A program made the translations under genes and the position numbers. DNA of 64,000 nucleotides from Arthrobacter sp. Y81. Lineage in GTDB: Bacteria > Actinomycetota > Actinomycetes > Actinomycetales > Micrococcaceae. The stretch covers positions 62,001 through 126,000 of the forward strand of contig NZ_PJIL01000012.1 in assembly GCF_002929335.1 (NCBI RefSeq), given 5' to 3'. The first letter of the stretch is position 1. Each line of letters opens with the position of its first letter. Of this stretch, positions 28,597-37,425 are shown piece by piece. Below the pieces are notes generated by a model that saw nothing but the letters and a program-made list of their open reading frames with translations, did not search any database and was not told where the DNA came from.

Positions 28597-28815
28597 GGTG
28601 GTCCGTTCTGCTGGTCTCGTGTCCCCAGAAAGGATACCGGCAATGCGGCGCCGGGTTCATTGGGCGGACAGCCCACGTGACGAAGGCCATATTTCCCTCT
28701 GTGAACGCAGGGGCGCAATACTTCCGGCCCGTGGCTAGTGTTGGAACTGGCCCGGCCGCAGCGACGCCTCCCGGTGGCACGGGTCCCCTGACCGTTTCAG
28801 TGAAAGGCCATCTCA

Positions 28816-29727
<912 letters not shown>

Positions 29728-29737
29728 ACTGGACTCG

Positions 29738-30199
29738 ATGAGTAACCAAGCCCTTCCCGCCGCACTGGCGGAAATAGTTGACGACTTCCAGGCCCTTACC
29801 GAACCCGAGCGGCTGCAATTGCTGCTGGAGTTCTCGCAGGGGCTCCCTGAGCTTCCGGACCGGTTGAAGGACCACCCGGAACTGCTGGAGCAGGTCGTGG
29901 AATGCCAGTCGCCCTTGTTCCTGACCATTGAGACGGAACGGCAGGCTGCCGGTTCTCCGGAGAGCGTAAGGCTGTTCTTCAAGGCCCCGCCGGAAGCACC
30001 CACCACCCGCGGCTTCGCAGGTGTCCTGCATGAGGGTCTCGACGGCCTGACGGCCCCGGAGATCCTGGCGGTGCCGGATGACATGCCCGAGCTCCTGGGG
30101 CTCACGCGTGCCATCACTCCCCTGCGCATGCGGGGAATGACGGCCATGCTGGGTCGGATCAAGCGCAAGGTCGCTGCCTCCGCCGCACTGAAAGCCTGA
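29738..30199 (+). CDS. SufE-family sulfur acceptor protein
   Basis: A 153-residue protein with the SufE active-site cysteine in VECQSPLFL (about residue 54), the helix LPELPDRLKDHPEL before it and TPLRMRGMTAMLGRIKR at the C-terminus. SufE accepts persulfide from a cysteine desulfurase and feeds Fe-S assembly; no sufS or suf operon is in this window. The start is ATG at 29738. TAAACT overlapping the sseA stop ends seven bases before it, so besides coupling to sseA it could have a leaderless transcript of its own. Confidence 0.9.
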   Translation: MSNQALPAALAEIVDDFQALTEPERLQLLLEFSQGLPELPDRLKDHPELLEQVVECQSPLFLTIETERQAAGSPESVRLFFKAPPEAPTTRGFAGVLHEGLDGLTAPEILAVPDDMPELLGLTRAITPLRMRGMTAMLGRIKRKVAASAALKA

Positions 30200-30220
30200 G
30201 CCGGAAGGCCCAGGCACCGC

Positions 30221-30733
30221 GTGGCGCGCAAACAGGTTTCCCAGGGAACGCCGGCTACAGCAGCACTCGCGGCAGCCGGCGTTCCCTTCGTGGTGCATCC
30301 GTACGTCCACGATCCCTCGGCCGCCAGCTACGGCATGGAGGCCGCCGAGGTACTGGGCGTGGATCCCGCCAAGGTCTTTAAGACGCTCATGGTGGAGGTC
30401 GACGGCAGGCTCGCGGTGGGGATCGTCCCGGTCAACGGAAACCTTGACCTGAAAGCCATAGCTGCTGCGCTCGGCGGCAAGAAGGCCGCCATGGCGGATC
30501 CGGCCACAGCCCAGCGCAGGACCGGCTATGTGCTGGGCGGGATTTCGCCGCTGGGACAGCGCCAGCCGTCCCCCACGGTCCTGGATGAGAGCGCCCTGGG
30601 CCAGGACAGCATCCTGGTCTCCGGCGGCCGGCGCGGCCTGGACATCGAACTGGGTCCGGACCACCTGGTGCGGCTCACCGGTGCAGTCACGGCCCGCATT
30701 AGCACCGGGCCGAAAGCTACTCCGGACCGTTAG
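30221..30733 (+). CDS. ybaK: Cys-tRNA(Pro)/Cys-tRNA(Cys) deacylase, YbaK/EbsC family
   Basis: A 170-residue editing enzyme that hydrolyses mischarged Cys-tRNA(Pro). AAEVLGVDPAKVFKTLMVEV contains the conserved substrate-site lysine, and RTGYVLGGISPLGQRQ is the family signature. The start is GTG at 30221, with GGAAGG upstream. It lies 21 bases after the SufE gene on the same strand and its last 17 bases overlap the end of the convergent hydrolase gene. Cysteine or sulfur handling may link the three genes; this is inferred from order. Confidence 0.92.
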   Translation: MARKQVSQGTPATAALAAAGVPFVVHPYVHDPSAASYGMEAAEVLGVDPAKVFKTLMVEVDGRLAVGIVPVNGNLDLKAIAAALGGKKAAMADPATAQRRTGYVLGGISPLGQRQPSPTVLDESALGQDSILVSGGRRGLDIELGPDHLVRLTGAVTARISTGPKATPDR

Positions 30734-32087
30734 CGGCAGGGCCGGCGGTTGTCCCCGGGGCGTCCGTTGCGGGGCGCGGTCCGGCGTCATCCCGCTCCCG
30801 GGAGCGGGAACCCGGATTGGCCCGCGGGGCCAGCTGCCGCCGCAGCCACGCGGTGACCAGGCCTTCCCAACGCTCCGGATCGACGTTCCATTCCTTGGTG
30901 TGCCGGGCGTCCCGGAAGGTCTCGAAGGTGACCATCTCCGGGTTTTTCTCCGCGATGGTTGCTGACGGTCCGTAGGGGACATATTCGTCGTCGACGCTGT
31001 GCAGGATCAGCGTGGGGGTCCTGAGCTCCACGGCCCGGGAGATCCAGTCCATCGACTTCAGGTCCACCGGTGCCGCCAGCCCGGTCAGGCGGCGGCCCAG
31101 CCGGTGGCTCATCATCAGCTGCCCGTAGCGTCCCACCGCGGACGGGATGCGGTTCAGCTGCGCATGGTGCGCCAGGACGTTGACCCAGTCCACCACCGGT
31201 GCGTCCAGCACCATGGCCCGGATCCGTTGGTGGTGCCGGGAGAGGTCGGCCGTCTGCAAACAGATCGCGCCTCCCATGGACCAGCCAAACAGCACTACTT
31301 CCTTTGCGCCGTTGGCGACGGCGAAACTGATCGCTGCCTCGACGTCGCGCCATTCGGTGGAGCCCAGGCCGTAGCGCCCGTCGGGGGCCGACGGCGCCAG
31401 GCCGTCGTTGCGGTAGGAGATCACCAGGCTTGTCATGCCGAGCTCCTGCGCCGGGCGCAGGGCGCGCAGGCATTCCTGACGGCTGGCGCCGCGGCCGTGG
31501 ACCATGATCGCCCAGATGTCCGACGACGGCGCCCCGCGCACCAGCCAGGCCGGCGCGGTCCCGCCTTCGACGTCGATCTGTACATCCTCGGCGGACAGTC
31601 CGATGGAAGCCGCATCCGGGTAGGCGGCGCCGCTCCAGTAGCCGCGGCGGGCGGTGGTGAGGTCTCCGGCATAGACCGCTTCGACTTCGCGCAGAACGGT
31701 GCGTTCCGCAGGTGAATACGAAATGATCCGGCCGATCCGCGCGTGGCCGCGGCCGCCGTCGAAAAAAAGCCCGTAGACGCCTTGCACGGTGGCGTCGTCT
31801 GTCGCGGCAAGGATGACCTGGAGGCCGCCGGCGGCACGGATGACAGCCAGTACCTCCTGGTTCTCGTCCCGGACCCGCACCGGAGTGATAACCCGCCTGG
31901 CGAAGTACAGGGCGAGCGCCGAGGATCCGGCACCCAGCAGGCCGGCGGCGGCACCTCCTGCGATGACGCCGCCCAGGGCCCACTTGGCGCTCGAGGACAT
32001 GCCGGCTTCAGTGGGGACCGGGACCTTGCCCGTTGCCAGGGGCGGATTCGCTGTGTTGGCCGGGCGCAGCCCCGGAATGGATGCCAT
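30717..32087 (-). CDS. Membrane-anchored alpha/beta hydrolase
   Basis: A 456-residue serine hydrolase. A hydrophilic N-terminus is followed by one hydrophobic segment (about residues 37-62, Gly/Ala-rich), probably a signal anchor. The nucleophile elbow is GWSMGG (about residue 265); candidate acid and His are in HSVDDEYVPYG and DARHTKEW. The arrangement resembles peptidases or esterases of the BAAT/Abhydrolase family, but the substrate cannot be told. ATG at 32087. The 3' end overlaps ybaK by 17 bases in opposite orientation. Confidence 0.85.
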   Translation of the reverse strand: MASIPGLRPANTANPPLATGKVPVPTEAGMSSSAKWALGGVIAGGAAAGLLGAGSSALALYFARRVITPVRVRDENQEVLAVIRAAGGLQVILAATDDATVQGVYGLFFDGGRGHARIGRIISYSPAERTVLREVEAVYAGDLTTARRGYWSGAAYPDAASIGLSAEDVQIDVEGGTAPAWLVRGAPSSDIWAIMVHGRGASRQECLRALRPAQELGMTSLVISYRNDGLAPSAPDGRYGLGSTEWRDVEAAISFAVANGAKEVVLFGWSMGGAICLQTADLSRHHQRIRAMVLDAPVVDWVNVLAHHAQLNRIPSAVGRYGQLMMSHRLGRRLTGLAAPVDLKSMDWISRAVELRTPTLILHSVDDEYVPYGPSATIAEKNPEMVTFETFRDARHTKEWNVDPERWEGLVTAWLRRQLAPRANPGSRSRERDDAGPRPATDAPGTTAGPAANGPE

Positions 32088-32151
32088 GGATCCATTCTTA
32101 CTGCTGCGGGCCCTCGCGGACGAAATTCGTGCGGGAAGGTCAGGCCGGGAC

Positions 32152-32157
32152 TAGGCT
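32152..32157 (+). promoter_or_regulatory. Candidate -10 (leaderless) for the 32164 gene
   Basis: TAGGCT followed by six bases and the ATG. A transcript starting at the normal distance would begin at the start codon. No clear -35. Confidence 0.4.
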
Positions 32158-32163
32158 GAGGAC

Positions 32164-32655
32164 ATGAGCGATCCAATCGTCATTCTGACAGAAGAGCCGC
32201 TGGGTGCGGACGACCGCGTGAACATCGAACGCCTGGTGGACGGGGGTGACGCGCCACTGGTCGTGCTGGTGCCGGCCAACACCGAACGGCACCTCCTGGT
32301 GGACTTCCTCGAAAACCTGTCCCTGCTGGACGTCGCGAAGGCCTTCCGGGAGCTGACCTCGCATTCCCCGGACCCTGCATCAGAACGGGCCGCCGCCGCC
32401 GAGACCCTGGCGGTGTCGCTCAACGCGCTGGCCGGGATCGGCAGCGGGGTCACCGGCGAAGTGGTGGACGGTGGCGCCGTCCAGGGCCTGGTGGCCAAGG
32501 TCAAGGAACTCGGAGCGGGCCAGGCTGTCGTTATTACCCGCCCGCACGCCATCGCGGACACCTTCCACACCGACTGGGCCAACAAGGCCCAGGACCAGCT
32601 GGGACTGCCCGTGCTGCACCTGTACGCAGGTTCGGGATTTATCGGGGACTCCTGA
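32164..32655 (+). CDS. Conserved hypothetical protein
   Basis: 163 residues; no family recognised. It begins MSDPIVILTEEPLGADDRVN, has alternating hydrophobic strands and amphipathic helices (LVVLVPANTER, AVVITRPHAIADTFHTDW, LPVLHLYAGSG), suggesting an alpha/beta fold of the universal-stress or flavodoxin type without nucleotide motifs. It lacks membrane segments and signal peptide. A leaderless promoter is likely. It is divergent from the alpha/beta hydrolase gene and 14 bases before msrB, with which it is probably co-transcribed. Confidence 0.75.
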   Translation: MSDPIVILTEEPLGADDRVNIERLVDGGDAPLVVLVPANTERHLLVDFLENLSLLDVAKAFRELTSHSPDPASERAAAAETLAVSLNALAGIGSGVTGEVVDGGAVQGLVAKVKELGAGQAVVITRPHAIADTFHTDWANKAQDQLGLPVLHLYAGSGFIGDS

Positions 32656-32669
32656 GCGTTATTGAAGCT

Positions 32670-33158
32670 ATGAGCATCTTTAGCAACAGGCCAAAAGTCG
32701 CGCCCGTCCCGTCCCCCGGCGCCGCACCCGGAACCGAAAACGCCACCCCGCCGGTTGAAAAGACAGACGAGGAATGGCGCCGGGAGCTAACTCCGGAGGA
32801 GTACCGGGTGCTCCGCCAGGCCGGGACCGAGCGTCCCTACACCGGCGAATACTGGGATACCCACACGGCGGGTGTCTACAACTGCCGCGCCTGCGGTGCG
32901 GAACTGTTCACCAGCAATGAAAAGTTCGATTCCCACTGTGGCTGGCCGTCATTCTGGGCCCCGCTTGCAGACGGCACCGTCCGCTACATCCATGACCGCA
33001 CCATGGGCATGGACCGGGTGGAGGTCCGCTGTGCCAACTGCGATTCCCATCTCGGCCACGTGTTCGAGGGCGAGGGTTACGGCACCCCCACGGACCAGCG
33101 CTTCTGCATCAACTCCGTCTCGCTGAAGCTGGTTTCGACGGACGACTCCGCCAAGTAG
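32670..33158 (+). CDS. msrB: Peptide methionine (R)-S-oxide reductase
   Basis: Reduces methionine-R-sulfoxide in proteins. The 162-residue MsrB has two CxxC zinc pairs (YNCRACGAEL and CANCDSHLGHVF), the substrate segment CGWPSFW and the catalytic cysteine in QRFCINSVSL. An N-terminal Pro/Ala-rich stretch of about 35 residues precedes the family start EEWRRELTPEEYRVLR and is longer than usual. No resolving MsrA domain is fused. It follows a hypothetical gene by 14 bases. Confidence 0.97.
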   Translation: MSIFSNRPKVAPVPSPGAAPGTENATPPVEKTDEEWRRELTPEEYRVLRQAGTERPYTGEYWDTHTAGVYNCRACGAELFTSNEKFDSHCGWPSFWAPLADGTVRYIHDRTMGMDRVEVRCANCDSHLGHVFEGEGYGTPTDQRFCINSVSLKLVSTDDSAK

Positions 33159-33180
33159 CCCGTTCCGCCCCGGCGCCCGC

Positions 33181-33210
33181 GCGGTGGCCAGCCGCGCAGC
33201 GGGCCACCGC
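33181..33210 (+). terminator. Hairpin downstream of msrB
   Basis: GCGGTGGCC and GGCCACCGC form a nine-pair stem with a 12-base loop, 22 bases after the msrB stop. No U tract. Confidence 0.5.
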
Positions 33211-33302
33211 CAGGCTCCCCATGAGGCTAGCGCCGGGACAGGCAGCCACGCCCACCGCTGTAGCTGGGGCGGGCTTGCTGAGCCATTTGCCCAAGACTTA
33301 CT

Positions 33303-33316
33303 TATGCTCAGGCATA
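33303..33316 (+). promoter_or_regulatory. Palindrome upstream of the DUF6421 operon
   Basis: TATGC-TCAG-GCATA is a perfect 5+5 dyad in an unusually AT-rich stretch (33285-33345), about 80 bases before the DUF6421 start, followed by a further TTTTGCAT. It is a candidate operator or promoter element. Confidence 0.4.
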
Positions 33317-33392
33317 TTTTGCATTAGAAGATCTGTTTGCTTGCTACGCTCGCCGTAGAAGCTCCAAGCAACCAGAAAGGCGATCGCCGACG

Positions 33393-34808
33393 ATGACTAC
33401 GACCGCTCTCACCGCAGCCGCCCCGCTCACCGAAAACCACCCCGAGTGGGTGCGGCTCAAGGCCGCCGCCACCGCCCTGCAGGCCCTCCAGACCCAGGAC
33501 GGTTCGGTGCCCGACGCCGCTGACCATGCGGCCGCCGCCGGACACGTCGGCACCATCACCGCAGCGGTGGAGGCACTCTCCCCTGAGTTCCCGCACGACG
33601 CCCGGTACCTCGAACTCCTCGTCCGCGACTTCGGCCGGTGGGCCGCCGGCGGCTTCGGCGTCCCGGATTTCCTGGATTCGCTGCTCGCCTTCCAGCCGCA
33701 GCAGCACCGGATCAACGGACTGCGGCACCTGGTGGTTTTCCCCATGTACACGCAGAACGGCAGCAGCAGCCGCCTCGTCGAGGCCGTCCTCATCGAGGTC
33801 ATCTGGCCGGAGTTCATTGCCGGCCTCGAGGAGGGCGAATACTCCAACAAGCTGTTCGTTCCGATCCGGTTCCTGGACTTCACCCCGGGCTACAACACCA
33901 ACTCGGCCGTGCTGTTCCCGGAAACCGTCGCGGTCCGGGAAACGCCCACCTTCACGTGGGGCGCCATCTTCGCGGACCGCGAGGCCGCCCGCTTCCGCCG
34001 GGTCCTCCGGGCGGCCGCCGACATCACCCGCCTGGCACTGCCGGCCGAAGCCGCGGAACTCCTCGAAAACCAGGAACTCACCCAGGAAACGTTCGTGATG
34101 TGGGACCTCATCCACGACCGCACGCACATGCGCGGCGACCTGCCCTTCGATCCCTTCATGATCAAGCAGCGCATGCCCTTCTTCCTGTACTCCCTGGAGG
34201 AACTCCGCTGCGACCTGACGGCCTTCCGGGAATCCGTGAAGATCGAAAAGGACGAAGACGCCGATCCGGAAGCACGCCGGCACGCCAAGCTGGTCCAGTA
34301 CGCCGTCATCTTCGACCGGATCTTCCGCTTTGCCATCACCGGCAGCCGGGTCCGCAATTATGACGGCCTCGGCGGACAGCTGCTGTTCGCCTGGATGCAC
34401 CAGCACCGTGTCCTGCACTGGACCGACAGCAAGCTCAGCATCGACTGGGACGAGGCCGCGGACGTGGTGGTCGGGCTCGGCGCCCGGATCGAGGAGCTGT
34501 ACTGGCGCTCGATCGACCGCCCCAAGGCTGCCCACTGGCTCGCGGCCTATGAGCTGATTTCCGGGACAGTCACACCCCACCCGGCCTCCGTCTGGGCCAA
34601 GGGTCCGGCTGCCCTCCCGCTGGACGGACCGCCGCGCGGCCTCACGGACCAGGTGCTCGACGACGAATTCCCGCTGTCCATGTTCTACGAGGCACTCGAA
34701 AAGAAGATGCGCCCGGTCATCGAATCCACGGCCGGCATCACAGGGACGTCGGACACCGGAGCAGCGACGAACGACGGCGGCTCCACCCGGGCACTGAACG
34801 CCGGATGA
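33393..34808 (+). CDS. DUF6421-family protein of unknown function
   Basis: A 471-residue soluble protein. I recognise it as the DUF6421 family, for which no function is established. It has no signal peptide or membrane segment. Conserved-looking clusters are PMYTQNGSSSRLVEAVLIEVIWPEF (about residues 115-140), WDLIHDRTHMRGDLPFDPF with an HDxxH pattern (about 240-260), and AWMHQHRVLHWTD (about 330). These His/Asp/Glu groups would suit a metal site. The start is ATG at 33393 with AAAGGCGA upstream. It overlaps the SDR gene by four bases; a threonine aldolase follows, suggesting an amino-acid or aldehyde pathway. Confidence 0.8.
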   Translation: MTTTALTAAAPLTENHPEWVRLKAAATALQALQTQDGSVPDAADHAAAAGHVGTITAAVEALSPEFPHDARYLELLVRDFGRWAAGGFGVPDFLDSLLAFQPQQHRINGLRHLVVFPMYTQNGSSSRLVEAVLIEVIWPEFIAGLEEGEYSNKLFVPIRFLDFTPGYNTNSAVLFPETVAVRETPTFTWGAIFADREAARFRRVLRAAADITRLALPAEAAELLENQELTQETFVMWDLIHDRTHMRGDLPFDPFMIKQRMPFFLYSLEELRCDLTAFRESVKIEKDEDADPEARRHAKLVQYAVIFDRIFRFAITGSRVRNYDGLGGQLLFAWMHQHRVLHWTDSKLSIDWDEAADVVVGLGARIEELYWRSIDRPKAAHWLAAYELISGTVTPHPASVWAKGPAALPLDGPPRGLTDQVLDDEFPLSMFYEALEKKMRPVIESTAGITGTSDTGAATNDGGSTRALNAG

Positions 34809-35530
34809 GTGCCGGACGCCCATTGAACGTTGTGGTCACCGGCGGCAGCGGACCGTCCGGGATCGCCACGGCACGTGCATTGCGCGAGGCCGGCCATACG
34901 GTCTTCACGGTCGGTTCGGACGCCCCCCGGATCGCGGCCGCCGCTGCGGAGGCGGGTGACGGCGTCGTTCCGCTGACCTGCGACCTCGCCAGCCTGGCGG
35001 ATGTCAGGGCACTGCACGCCACGATTGCCGGCAGGGTCGGAAGGGTCGACGGCGTCATCCACCTTGTGGGCGGCTGGCGCGGCGCCAGCGGCATCACGGA
35101 CCAGACTGACGAGGACTGGGACTTCCTGGAACGTGGCGCCATCACCACCGTGAGGAATGTGACGCGGGTGTTCTACGACGACCTCGCGGCCTCCGACGCC
35201 GGCCGTTTTGCCATGGTCACCTCCACGGCAGTAGCCACCCCGACGGCGGCCGGCGCCAGCTACGTTGCGGCCAAGGCCGCCGCCGAAGCCTGGACCCTGG
35301 CGGTGGCCGAGGGCTTCAGCACGGAACCGCACAGCGGCAGCGGCGAACAGCACAGCGCCGCGGTCATCTTTGTCGTCAAAGGCCTCATGGACCCCGGAAT
35401 GCGCGCGAAGTCCCCCGGCCGCAGCTTCCCCGGCTATACCGACGTTGCGGACCTGGCCGCCGCCGCCGTCGGACTCTTCACCGCCTCCGCGGCGGAACTG
35501 AACGGCCAGCGGCTGCTCCTTAGCCGTTGA
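34805..35530 (+). CDS. Short-chain dehydrogenase/reductase
   Basis: A 241-residue classical SDR. The cofactor loop is TGGSGPSGIATA, with the family Gly pattern; the catalytic residues are the Ser in MVTSTAVATPTA and the YxxxK in ASYVAAKAAAEAW. The substrate is unknown. It starts with ATGA overlapping the DUF6421 gene, and ends 25 bases before the threonine aldolase gene. The tight overlap suggests that it acts with DUF6421, possibly on a hydroxy or carbonyl product of the aldolase. Confidence 0.88.
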   Translation: MSAGRPLNVVVTGGSGPSGIATARALREAGHTVFTVGSDAPRIAAAAAEAGDGVVPLTCDLASLADVRALHATIAGRVGRVDGVIHLVGGWRGASGITDQTDEDWDFLERGAITTVRNVTRVFYDDLAASDAGRFAMVTSTAVATPTAAGASYVAAKAAAEAWTLAVAEGFSTEPHSGSGEQHSAAVIFVVKGLMDPGMRAKSPGRSFPGYTDVADLAAAAVGLFTASAAELNGQRLLLSR

Positions 35531-35543
35531 CCGCGGACATCCC

Positions 35544-35549
35544 TAGACT
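35544..35549 (+). promoter_or_regulatory. Candidate internal -10 (leaderless) for the threonine aldolase gene
   Basis: TAGACT, six bases before the GTG at 35556. It may give the aldolase its own transcript inside the operon. Confidence 0.35.
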
Positions 35550-35555
35550 GAAAGC

Positions 35556-36656
35556 GTGACCAAAGCGATGACAACCACAGTTGAAACTGCCCCTGCCGCC
35601 ACCGCGGCACGGCTCCATGACCCCGCCGTCCGGGGCTTCGCCTCCGACAACTACTCAGGCGTCCACCCCGAAGTCCTGGCGGCCCTGGCAGCAGCCAACG
35701 AGGGGCACCAGGTCTCCTACGGCGAAGACGATTACACCGCACGGCTGCAGGTGCTTATGGAAGGGCACTTCGGCGCAGGCATCGAATGCTTCCCGGTCTT
35801 CAACGGAACCGGAGCCAACGTGCTCTCCCTTCAGTCCCTGCTCCCGCGCTGGGGCGCAGTGATCTGCGCGTCGACGGCGCACATCAACATGGATGAGAAC
35901 GGAGCGCCCGAGCGGATCGGCGGCATCAAGCTGCTCCAGATCCCCACTGCCGACGGCAAGCTCACCCCGGAGCTGATCGACAGGGAAGCCTGGGGCTGGG
36001 GCGACGAACACCGCGCCCAGCCCCTGGCCGTATCCATCACCCAGACCACCGAGCTTGGCACCTGCTACACACCCGAAGAGGTCCGCGCAATCGCCGACCA
36101 CGTCCATGCCAAGGGCATGAAGCTCCACATGGACGGCGCCCGGCTGGCGAACGCAGCAGCCCACCTCGACGTGCCGCTGCGGGCGTTCACGCGCGACGCC
36201 GGCGTGGACATCCTCTCCTTCGGCGGCACCAAGAACGGGCTGCTGTTCGGCGAGGTGGTGGTGGCACTGAACCCGGAGGCCGCCCACGGCCTGGTGTACC
36301 TGCGCAAGATGAACATGCAGCTGGCCTCCAAAATGAGGTTCATGTCCGCCCAGTTCATCGCGCTTCTCGAGGGCGACCTGTGGCTGCGGTCAGCCAGGCA
36401 CGCCAACGCCATGGCTGCCCGGCTGCGCGCTGCCGTGGACGCGATCGACGGCGTGGAGCCCACCCAGAAGACGGAATCCAACGGAGTGTTCGCCATCCTG
36501 CCCGAGGGCGTTGCGGACCGGCTACGGGCATCCTTCCGCTTCTACGACTGGAACGAAGCCGCCCGGGAAGTGCGCTGGATGTGCTCGTTCGACACGAGCG
36601 AAGAGGACGTGGATTCGTTCGTCGCCGCCATCAAGCGGGAGCTGGCGGCCGGTTGA
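35556..36656 (+). CDS. ltaE: Low-specificity L-threonine aldolase family PLP enzyme
   Basis: A 366-residue fold-type I PLP enzyme that cleaves beta-hydroxy amino acids such as threonine to glycine and an aldehyde. FASDNYSGVHPEVLAAL begins the domain, VFNGTGANVLSLQSL contacts the cofactor, LHMDGARLANAAAHL carries the PLP-binding Asp and LSFGGTKNGLLFGE the PLP lysine. The start is GTG at 35556 or the in-frame ATG at 35568. It is the third gene of the DUF6421 operon. Close homologues also act on other beta-hydroxy amino acids, so the true substrate is open. Confidence 0.9.
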   Translation: MTKAMTTTVETAPAATAARLHDPAVRGFASDNYSGVHPEVLAALAAANEGHQVSYGEDDYTARLQVLMEGHFGAGIECFPVFNGTGANVLSLQSLLPRWGAVICASTAHINMDENGAPERIGGIKLLQIPTADGKLTPELIDREAWGWGDEHRAQPLAVSITQTTELGTCYTPEEVRAIADHVHAKGMKLHMDGARLANAAAHLDVPLRAFTRDAGVDILSFGGTKNGLLFGEVVVALNPEAAHGLVYLRKMNMQLASKMRFMSAQFIALLEGDLWLRSARHANAMAARLRAAVDAIDGVEPTQKTESNGVFAILPEGVADRLRASFRFYDWNEAAREVRWMCSFDTSEEDVDSFVAAIKRELAAG

Positions 36657-36705
36657 GCGGGCGTCCGGGGCGGCGAGCCTGCCGGGATCGGCGCCACATC
36701 TTGCG

Positions 36706-36711
36706 TAACCT
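36706..36711 (+). promoter_or_regulatory. Candidate -10 (leaderless) for the DUF3000 gene
   Basis: TAACCT, six bases before the GTG start at 36718. Confidence 0.38.
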
Positions 36712-36717
36712 GCGAAG

Positions 36718-37368
36718 GTGAACGCACTCGACCAGGTTCCCGCGGAGTTCCTTACCGCGTTGGAATCCCTTCGAAAAGCACGGTGCCGCAGTGAGCTGCA
36801 CCTGGACGAGATCCCCGCGCCCTCAAGGCTGGCACCCTTTGCGGTGGCCCTTGGCGCTGAGGTCATTGGGCCTGTCCCGCACCCGGCCCCGGCAGCAGTG
36901 CACGGGCCGGTTTCCGCGGCGCTCGTCCGCGCTGCCGGCACCGTTGACGATGACAACGAAGAACTCGCCACCGGCCGCTTCATCCTGCTCTACGACCCCG
37001 ACGGATCAGCGGTGTGGGACGGCGAGTTCCGGATCGTGACCTACATCCGCGCCCAGCTGGAGCCGGAAATGGGAAACGACGAAATGCTCGGCTCGGTGGC
37101 CTGGACCTGGCTCGTCGAAGCGCTGGAGAACCACCGGGCACCCTACCGGGCAGCGGGCGGAACGGCCACCAGGGTCCTGTCAGAGAGCTTCGGCACCCTC
37201 TCGGACCGGCCCGGTTCGATCGACATCGAACTGCGGGCTTCCTGGACGCCCGCCGGACCGGATATCCGGTCCCACCTGGAAGCGTGGTCGGACATGGTCT
37301 GCACCTTCGCCGGACTCCCCCCGCTGCCGGAGGGCGTGACCGCCCTGCCCCGCAGGCGGCGCAACTGA
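36718..37368 (+). CDS. DUF3000 domain-containing protein
   Basis: A 216-residue actinobacterial protein of unknown function. It has PSRLAPFAVALGAEV near residue 40, GRFILLYDPDGSAVWDGEFRIVTYIRAQLEPEMG in the middle and SWTPAGPDIRSHLEAWSDMVCTFAGLPPLPEGV at the end, which I recognise as the DUF3000 pattern. It is soluble, acidic and lacks known catalytic motifs. It lies upstream of the RNase D gene, a pairing that recurs in actinobacteria. GTG start with an adjacent TAACCT -10. Confidence 0.87.
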   Translation: MNALDQVPAEFLTALESLRKARCRSELHLDEIPAPSRLAPFAVALGAEVIGPVPHPAPAAVHGPVSAALVRAAGTVDDDNEELATGRFILLYDPDGSAVWDGEFRIVTYIRAQLEPEMGNDEMLGSVAWTWLVEALENHRAPYRAAGGTATRVLSESFGTLSDRPGSIDIELRASWTPAGPDIRSHLEAWSDMVCTFAGLPPLPEGVTALPRRRRN

Positions 37369-37411
37369 CCATGGCTGGCCACGGCGGGACGCCCTTCAGC
37401 GCGATGTCGGT

Positions 37412-37417
37412 AAACTG
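37412..37417 (+). promoter_or_regulatory. Candidate -10 (leaderless) for the RNase D gene
   Basis: TAAACT, eight bases before the ATG at 37426. Confidence 0.38.
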
Positions 37418-37425
37418 AAGGCATC

